34,999 nt of DNA, taken from CAYQDB01 sp964416195. Lineage in GTDB: Bacteria; Zixibacteria; MSB-5A5; GN15; FEB-12. The stretch spans positions 1 to 34,999 of the forward strand of contig CAYQDB010000022.1 of assembly GCA_964416195.1 (NCBI GenBank). Reading direction: 5' to 3'. Below, piece after piece: positions 33,325-34,999 of this stretch. The notes beneath the pieces are model-generated. The model saw only the letters and a list, made by a program, of their open reading frames with translations. It made no database searches and was not told the DNA's origin. Every line of letters starts with the position of its first letter. Positions within the stretch are counted from its first letter, which is position 1. Made by a program: the position numbers and the translations under genes.

Positions 33325-34715
33325 TGGCAAAACACATTTATCATTACAATGTCAATTCTGAGCAGAGATTTTTCTTAGGGCGCCGCCACCGACCTCTTTT
33401 TGATATAATTGCCCTCAGCGGAAATATCGTGTCGCACACACCGGCGGGTGTCGCTGCTTTTGTGGCCACGTCGGGCAAACCGTTTTTCATAGACCCACAA
33501 ACTCACGCATTTCAACATGATACAATTAATCTCAAGAGGGACGTAAGCGATAAGGATAAAGACGAAGAACCTGACTACCAATTCAAACCTTCCGTAGTCA
33601 AACTCGCCAAAGAAAGACTGAAATCACCTTTCACAAGAGTTATTGAAAGGGATGAGCCTCTTTCACCATCTGACTTTCTAGATGAAAAAGGTGATCCGGA
33701 TTCAGAAAAGATCGGGGAAGTCTGTAATAATGTTGTCGCATATCAACGAGATACCTTGTATGAGTCTATTAGCGAAGACGATAAAGAGTTTCTAGGTGAC
33801 GACAAGCCGTTCAAACCCGAATTCATAATCGCACCTTACTTCTACTTATCTTCTCGAGACTTCGTTCGGTGGCTCAAAATAAATGACGCGTGTTACCGCA
33901 AAACGTGCGAGCTTGTTAAGGATCTACCTGTTTTTCTTGCTGCTATCTTATCGAAGCAATTCTTGGATCTGGGTCGCGAACATCTTGTTGAGAAAGTGTC
34001 TGAACTCAAACCGCAAGGTATTCTACTTTGGATAGATGAACATACTGAGGAACAGCTTCATAGGGATCAAATTCGTTCCTACATAGAGCTGTTGCAGGAG
34101 TTAAGAGGTCATACTGGGACAATATTGAACTCTCATGGAGGTTACTTGTCGACTCTCCTCTGCCATCCAGATGCGGGTGAAATTCTTTCGGGTGTAGGAC
34201 ATGCAATCAATTATGGTGAGCACAGAAGCGTAATTCCCGTCGGAGGCGGGATTCCAATGGCCTGGTTCTACTATCCGTCAATTCATTCAAGACTCAGATA
34301 TGGTGATGCCCTTGAAATAATTAGAGCAAAAGGTTGGCTGGATTCGCGTGAAGCGTATAAATCGAACGTTTGCAAGTGTGAGCAGTGTCTTGAACTACTG
34401 AACAACCGCAACACCGTGGACGAAGCATTCTTTACGTATGGAGATAGTACACCCATTACCTTTGAAAGAAGGTCGCGTAGAAACGTTCGCCAAATCGTGC
34501 GGCTTGACTATCCGACCGCTGAGGCAAAACAGGTAGCGGCACGCCACTATCTTTTCACGAAATACTCGGAGTTTGATTGTCTCGAAAAGGCTTCATTAAG
34601 GGAGTTAATTCAAGAATTAAAGCAAACTTACGATGACCTAAGCAAATACGTCGATGACCGAGCCTTTTCCCATCTCTCTTATTGGCATTCTGTGTTGTCA
34701 GAGAAGTTCTCATAG
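33324..34715 (+). CDS. Possible TGT/DpdA-like TIM-barrel protein of the island operon
   Basis: 463 residues from the ATG at 33324 (a GTG at 33321 is also in frame; TGATG coupling favours the ATG). No secure family. Pointers to the tRNA-guanine transglycosylase/DpdA group are: FFIDPQTHAFQ (55-64), placed like the TDSGSFQ strand that carries the catalytic Asp; alternating strand-helix segments (EFIIAPYFYL, PVFLAAIL, GILLWIDEH, GTILNSHGG); and C350-x-C352-xx-C355 with a later H408 in ARHYLFTKY, like the zinc site CxCxxC...H near the end of those enzymes. The Cys-His gap (about 52 residues) is longer than in typical TGTs, and I cannot find a clear second catalytic Asp. Alternative: an unrelated zinc-ribbon TIM-like protein. 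Confidence 0.5.
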   Translation: MAKHIYHYNVNSEQRFFLGRRHRPLFDIIALSGNIVSHTPAGVAAFVATSGKPFFIDPQTHAFQHDTINLKRDVSDKDKDEEPDYQFKPSVVKLAKERLKSPFTRVIERDEPLSPSDFLDEKGDPDSEKIGEVCNNVVAYQRDTLYESISEDDKEFLGDDKPFKPEFIIAPYFYLSSRDFVRWLKINDACYRKTCELVKDLPVFLAAILSKQFLDLGREHLVEKVSELKPQGILLWIDEHTEEQLHRDQIRSYIELLQELRGHTGTILNSHGGYLSTLLCHPDAGEILSGVGHAINYGEHRSVIPVGGGIPMAWFYYPSIHSRLRYGDALEIIRAKGWLDSREAYKSNVCKCEQCLELLNNRNTVDEAFFTYGDSTPITFERRSRRNVRQIVRLDYPTAEAKQVAARHYLFTKYSEFDCLEKASLRELIQELKQTYDDLSKYVDDRAFSHLSYWHSVLSEKFS

Positions 34716-34999
34716 ACCAGCCTCCGTTTTTTGGTTGTAGGCAAGTATAAGGCTAGCCCAGAACCGTAGCATGATAATAACAAAAACCACTGGTCTACTG
34801 CCAGCGAGTTTTGAAGTCAGAGTAGGTCAGGATGTTTGTCCTCCTGACAGCCGAGACAGGCGATGTCTGCTAAGCTGTCACGGGTGTTCAATCCCGGCAT
34901 AGTAGGTCCCAGGCCGCAGCTTCTCCCTGTCAAAACAACACGCATTTTGACCCGTCCAACTTGCATTTATGGCCTGATGATATATATTATCTTAGAGCA
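34716..34999. other. Gene-free end of the window with palindromic repeats
   Basis: No credible ORF. Contains GTCAGGA (34826-34832) / TCCTGAC (34842-34848), then AGACA-GGCGA-TGTCT (34854-34868), resembling the small palindromic repeats seen elsewhere here. TAGACCAG directly after the last gene recurs inverted as CTGGTCTA near 34790. Confidence 0.4.

Noticed and set aside
34860..34925. Possible tRNA, from CGGGTGTTCAATCCCGG resembling a T-arm
   Set aside because: The loop is 8 bases rather than 7, and no matching acceptor stem, D-arm or anticodon arm can be folded upstream.

Overview
The window reads as a chromosomal segment of a diderm (outer-membrane) bacterium of the FCB type. The best guess is the Zixibacteria or a close candidate phylum. 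The reasons are: two secreted proteins ending in a doubled dockerin-like module built around the phrase DVADLTYLVxYLF; a PorV/PorQ-family outer-membrane protein; a TonB-dependent receptor with a carboxypeptidase-regulatory-like N-terminal domain; LptB beside sigma-54; and several small palindromic intergenic repeats. The phylum is an inference from these features, not a sequence match. I saw no rRNA, tRNA or CRISPR array.

Layout. 1-1627 (minus) is secD, cut by the left edge. 1731-5107 holds a possible small secreted protein and a divergent single-chain M16 peptidase, with good sigma-70 promoters facing away from each other between them. 5182-7993 (minus) holds a small two-helix membrane protein and a TonB-dependent receptor. 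8182-10115 (plus) is an EamA transporter translationally coupled to a protein with a degenerate Nudix box. 11121-13523 is a 14-blade FG-GAP/VCBS protein with a dockerin-like tail, flanked by repeats. 13920-18636 (minus) is a housekeeping block: SDR epimerase, membrane protein, lptB, rpoN and hpf. 19019-19522 is a decayed IS256-type (mutator) transposase. Then come an aldo/keto reductase (plus) and comM (minus), a lipoprotein, a PorV-like protein coupled to a second lipoprotein, a maeB-type malic enzyme, a secreted Asp-box protein with thrombospondin-3 and dockerin-like modules, an NlpC/P60 protein and a second EamA transporter.

The right end (31864-34715) differs. It has four tightly packed plus-strand genes, clearly more AT-rich than their neighbours: three 60-base lines hand-counted in the block give 37-42 % GC, against 60 % for single lines in comM and maeB. 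They encode a Panacea/YwgA/SocA-like protein, a protein with two C-terminal membrane helices, a small PD-(D/E)XK nuclease-like protein, and a 463-residue protein with features recalling tRNA-guanine transglycosylase/DpdA enzymes. One promoter precedes the block and start and stop codons overlap or nearly touch, so it looks like a single transferred operon. It is the best candidate here for an undescribed (possibly defence or toxin-antitoxin) system.

How the genes fit together: much of the window concerns the cell envelope. This includes Sec export, LPS transport, outer-membrane receptors and porin-like proteins, lipoproteins, and secreted beta-propellers sharing one C-terminal module that may act as a common attachment domain. 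LptB, sigma-54 and the hibernation factor form a familiar conserved neighbourhood.
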